A stretch of 7,505 nucleotides of DNA, from positions 1-7,505 of the forward strand of contig DQKQ01000089.1 in NCBI GenBank assembly GCA_015660615.1, written 5' to 3'. The notes beneath the pieces are model-generated. The model was not told the origin of the DNA and searched no databases. It saw only the letters and a program-made list of their open reading frames with translations. Source of the stretch: Flavobacteriales bacterium. GTDB taxonomy: Bacteria > Bacteroidota > Bacteroidia > Flavobacteriales_D > Sanyastnellaceae. The first letter of the stretch is position 1, and every line of letters starts with the position of its first letter. Below are positions 5,477-7,505 of this stretch, piece by piece. The translations under genes were made by a program, and so were the position numbers.

Positions 5477-7318
5477 ATGAAGAGCAAAACTACAACTACT
5501 ACCGAAAAGAAGAAAAAGAAGCGACTTAAAATATCGGATCTGCGTGGTTTTAAACAGATGGCACCCTATTTAAAACCACACAGAATAGGTTTTGCTTTGG
5601 GTATTATTCTAATCACGATTTCCAGCATTCTTACACTTTTTGTAACGAGATTATGGGGACAGCTAGGTGGAGTAGGTATCATGGGAGGAAATGAAAACAT
5701 TTCCGCAAGTGACCTTGAAACAGGATTCTTAGCGAACTTCAACTTTAACAACCTAGAGGCAATCGTAACAACAATCGCAATCGTCCTTGTAGTACAGGCT
5801 TCTCTAAGTTTTATACGCGTTTATCTTTTTGCTAATATGACTGAAAAAATGATGCTCACAATGCGACGAGATGCCTTTGAAGCAGTGATAAGTATGCCTA
5901 TGAACTTCTATCACGACAAGCGAGTTGGTGATGTAAATAGTCGTATTTCTGCAGATATAACCTCCATTCAAGACACTTTCACTACAACTTTAGCAGAGCT
6001 TATACGCCAAACAATAATGCTAGTAGGTGGCATTGCCGCACTCGCTTATTTTTCAGTCGATCTAACCTTAATGATGCTTATGACTCTTCCTGTAGTGGTT
6101 CTTGTCGCCATAGTCTTTGGGAAATTTATAAAGCGCTTATCTAAAGAAACGCAAGACGAAATTGCCACGTCTAATGTCATAGTTCAAGAAGTGCTAACCG
6201 GTATCATAAACGTTAAGGCTTTTGCGAATGAGTGGTACGAGCGAAAAAGATATGCAAGTAGTATAGGAACAGTCCGCAATCTTGCTATGAAAGGTGCTAT
6301 AGGTCGCGGAGCTTTCGCAAGCTTCATAATCCTATTTATTTTCGGAGCTATAACTCTAGTGATTTTTAAGGGAGCGGCGCTTATGCAATCAGGCGATCTG
6401 GCTTCGGAGCATTTTTTCACCTTCCTTTTGATGACGGGGCTTGTTGCTGGAAGTGTTGGTGGGCTTGCGAATCTATTCGGGGTAGTCCAAAAAGGCCTCG
6501 GTGCTGTTGAATCTCTTATGGATCTACTTAATGAAAAACGTGAGATAAAAAGTCTCACTGAAGAAGTCAGATCATACGATTTAAGAAAGCCTATCAAGTT
6601 TGAGAATATCAATTTTCATTACAATTCACGTAAAGAACTAGCTATACTTTCAAATCTCTCGCTTGAGATGAAAGTCGGAGAACAAATCGCCCTTGTTGGA
6701 CCAAGTGGCGCTGGTAAGTCAACTATTGCCTCCCTCCTTCTTCGATTTGAATCTCCCGTATCAGGATCTATTACAATTGACGGGAAGGATATCAGCGAAA
6801 TGGATCTCCGCGGATTTCAAAAAAGAATAGGGTACGTACCACAAGAAGTAATACTATTCGGAGACGATATAAGATCTAACATTGCATATGGAAAACTAGA
6901 TGCCACAGACTCAGAAATTCGCGATGCAGCAAAACGAGCTAACGCCATAGATTTTATCGAGTCCTTCCCTGAAGGCTTCAGCACAATTGTTGGTGAGCGT
7001 GGCATCCAACTATCAGGTGGGCAAAGACAACGTATAGCAATTGCTAGGGCTATCCTACGGGACCCTGATATATTAATCCTTGATGAAGCCACAAGTGCAC
7101 TTGACAGTGTTTCTGAAACTGAAGTCCAAATCGCACTTGAAGAACTTATGAAGGGTCGTAGCACACTTATAATTGCCCACAGATTAAGCACTATAAAGAA
7201 TGCACACCGAATCGTAGTACTCGCTAAAGGCTCAGTTGCTGAAACTGGATCTCACTCTAAATTGATTGAAAATAAGGGGCCATATTACAGACAGATTCAA
7301 TCCCAAGATTTCAAGTAA
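5477..7318 (+). CDS. ABC exporter half-transporter (ABCB/MsbA-like, fused membrane and ATPase domains)
   Basis: This 613-residue inner-membrane protein would work as a homodimer (or with another half-transporter) to export lipids, drugs or glycoconjugates using ATP. A Lys/Thr-rich cytoplasmic start (TTTTTEKKKKKR) precedes six predicted helices at about 37-60, 93-118, 175-195, 197-220, 279-301 and 313-336. The loop between the first two helices is long (about 30 residues). The nucleotide-binding domain is intact: Walker A GPSGAGKST (408-416), Q-loop Q456, signature LSGGQ (512-516), Walker B ILILDE (532-537) followed by ATSALD, and the H-loop His568 in IIAHRLSTI. All catalytic residues are present. 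The best family match is the MsbA/multidrug exporter group; the substrate cannot be read from the sequence. gmd begins 9 nt after the stop, so both may be one transcript, hinting at cell-surface lipid or polysaccharide work, but this is inference. Confidence 0.95.
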   Translation: MKSKTTTTTEKKKKKRLKISDLRGFKQMAPYLKPHRIGFALGIILITISSILTLFVTRLWGQLGGVGIMGGNENISASDLETGFLANFNFNNLEAIVTTIAIVLVVQASLSFIRVYLFANMTEKMMLTMRRDAFEAVISMPMNFYHDKRVGDVNSRISADITSIQDTFTTTLAELIRQTIMLVGGIAALAYFSVDLTLMMLMTLPVVVLVAIVFGKFIKRLSKETQDEIATSNVIVQEVLTGIINVKAFANEWYERKRYASSIGTVRNLAMKGAIGRGAFASFIILFIFGAITLVIFKGAALMQSGDLASEHFFTFLLMTGLVAGSVGGLANLFGVVQKGLGAVESLMDLLNEKREIKSLTEEVRSYDLRKPIKFENINFHYNSRKELAILSNLSLEMKVGEQIALVGPSGAGKSTIASLLLRFESPVSGSITIDGKDISEMDLRGFQKRIGYVPQEVILFGDDIRSNIAYGKLDATDSEIRDAAKRANAIDFIESFPEGFSTIVGERGIQLSGGQRQRIAIARAILRDPDILILDEATSALDSVSETEVQIALEELMKGRSTLIIAHRLSTIKNAHRIVVLAKGSVAETGSHSKLIENKGPYYRQIQSQDFK

Positions 7319-7327
7319 CTTGCACTC

Positions 7328-7505
7328 ATGGCAAAATGCGCTCTCATAACAGGAATTACAGGTCAGGATGGATCTTACCTAGCTGAATTTTTACTTAAAA
7401 AAGGGTATGAAGTCCACGGTATTAAGCGCCGTGCTTCCTCCTTCAACACCAGCCGTATTGACCACCTATATCAGGATCCACACGAAGAAAATGTACGCCT
7501 GAAAC
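7328..7505 (+). CDS. gmd: GDP-mannose 4,6-dehydratase (5' part)
   Basis: The first 59 codons run off the right edge. They encode MAKCALITGITGQDGSYLAEF, with the Rossmann motif GITGQDG (residues 9-15) typical of GDP-mannose 4,6-dehydratases, then KKGYEVHGIKRRASSFNTSRIDHLYQDPH, a stretch highly characteristic of this enzyme. Gmd is an NADP-dependent short-chain dehydrogenase/reductase that converts GDP-mannose to GDP-4-dehydro-6-deoxy-mannose, the precursor of GDP-fucose and related deoxysugars for surface polysaccharides. The start follows the ABC exporter stop by 9 nt with no Shine-Dalgarno sequence. A TAACTTGC just before the ATG, overlapping the exporter stop, is a poor match to a -7 element. 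The catalytic Ser/Tyr/Lys region is outside the window. Confidence 0.95.
   Translation, partial: MAKCALITGITGQDGSYLAEFLLKKGYEVHGIKRRASSFNTSRIDHLYQDPHEENVRLK

Noticed and set aside
6184..6612. 142-codon open frame on the minus strand
   Set aside because: It lies wholly inside the ABC exporter gene on the opposite strand; its Ser/Pro/Arg-rich product has no recognisable domain and it has no promoter or start signal.
6817..7191. 124-codon open frame on the minus strand
   Set aside because: It is antisense to the conserved ATPase domain of the exporter, whose codon constraints explain the lack of stops.
1..7318. ABC exporter at 5477-7318 as the inner-membrane partner of the TolC/adaptor pair
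   Set aside because: It lies 3.5 kb away behind oppositely oriented housekeeping genes, and its fused ABCB architecture is unlike MacB; an upstream partner is more likely.

Overview
The window looks like a chromosomal, core-genome segment of a Bacteroidota bacterium, most likely from the Flavobacteriia/Flavobacteriales (inference). The evidence is moderately AT-rich DNA, start codons without Shine-Dalgarno sequences, several matches to the Bacteroidota -7 promoter element TAnnTTTG just upstream of starts, an ahcY gene beside a 4'-phosphopantetheinyl transferase gene, and a flavobacterial-looking bL34 protein. No phage, IS element, CRISPR array, tRNA or rRNA is visible.

Layout. Positions 1-3137 (+) hold a tightly packed gene run: the 3' part of a TolC-family outer-membrane efflux gene, a periplasmic adaptor (membrane fusion protein), tsaB (tRNA t6A synthesis), and a small lipoprotein that resembles a Rieske domain without its iron-sulphur ligands. 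Gaps are 11, -1 and 5 nt, so this is probably one operon; the inner-membrane pump component is not in the window and may lie upstream. Convergent to it is ahcY (3154-4473, -), S-adenosylhomocysteine hydrolase. Divergent from ahcY across 48 bp is an Sfp-type 4'-phosphopantetheinyl transferase (4522-5130, +). A strong hairpin at 5142-5173 separates it from the convergent rpmH (5216-5386, -), the gene for ribosomal protein bL34. Divergent from rpmH is a complete ABCB/MsbA-type half-transporter (5477-7318, +), followed after 9 nt by the start of gmd, GDP-mannose 4,6-dehydratase, which runs off the right end.

How the genes work together. The TolC protein and the adaptor are two parts of a tripartite efflux or secretion pump; the adaptor keeps the R-x3-L-x6-S docking motif. 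tsaB, rpmH, ahcY and the PPTase are housekeeping genes (tRNA modification, ribosome, methyl cycle, carrier-protein activation). The ABC exporter and gmd are adjacent and could belong to a lipid or surface-polysaccharide locus continuing to the right, although MsbA-like exporters are also often unlinked housekeeping genes.

I found no clear new system. The points most worth a second look are the recurring TAAnTTnGCAC-like motif directly before start codons (possible leaderless transcripts), a 13-bp tandem duplication inside the PPTase gene in the region between its catalytic motifs, and the ligand-less Rieske-like lipoprotein attached to the efflux/tsaB operon.
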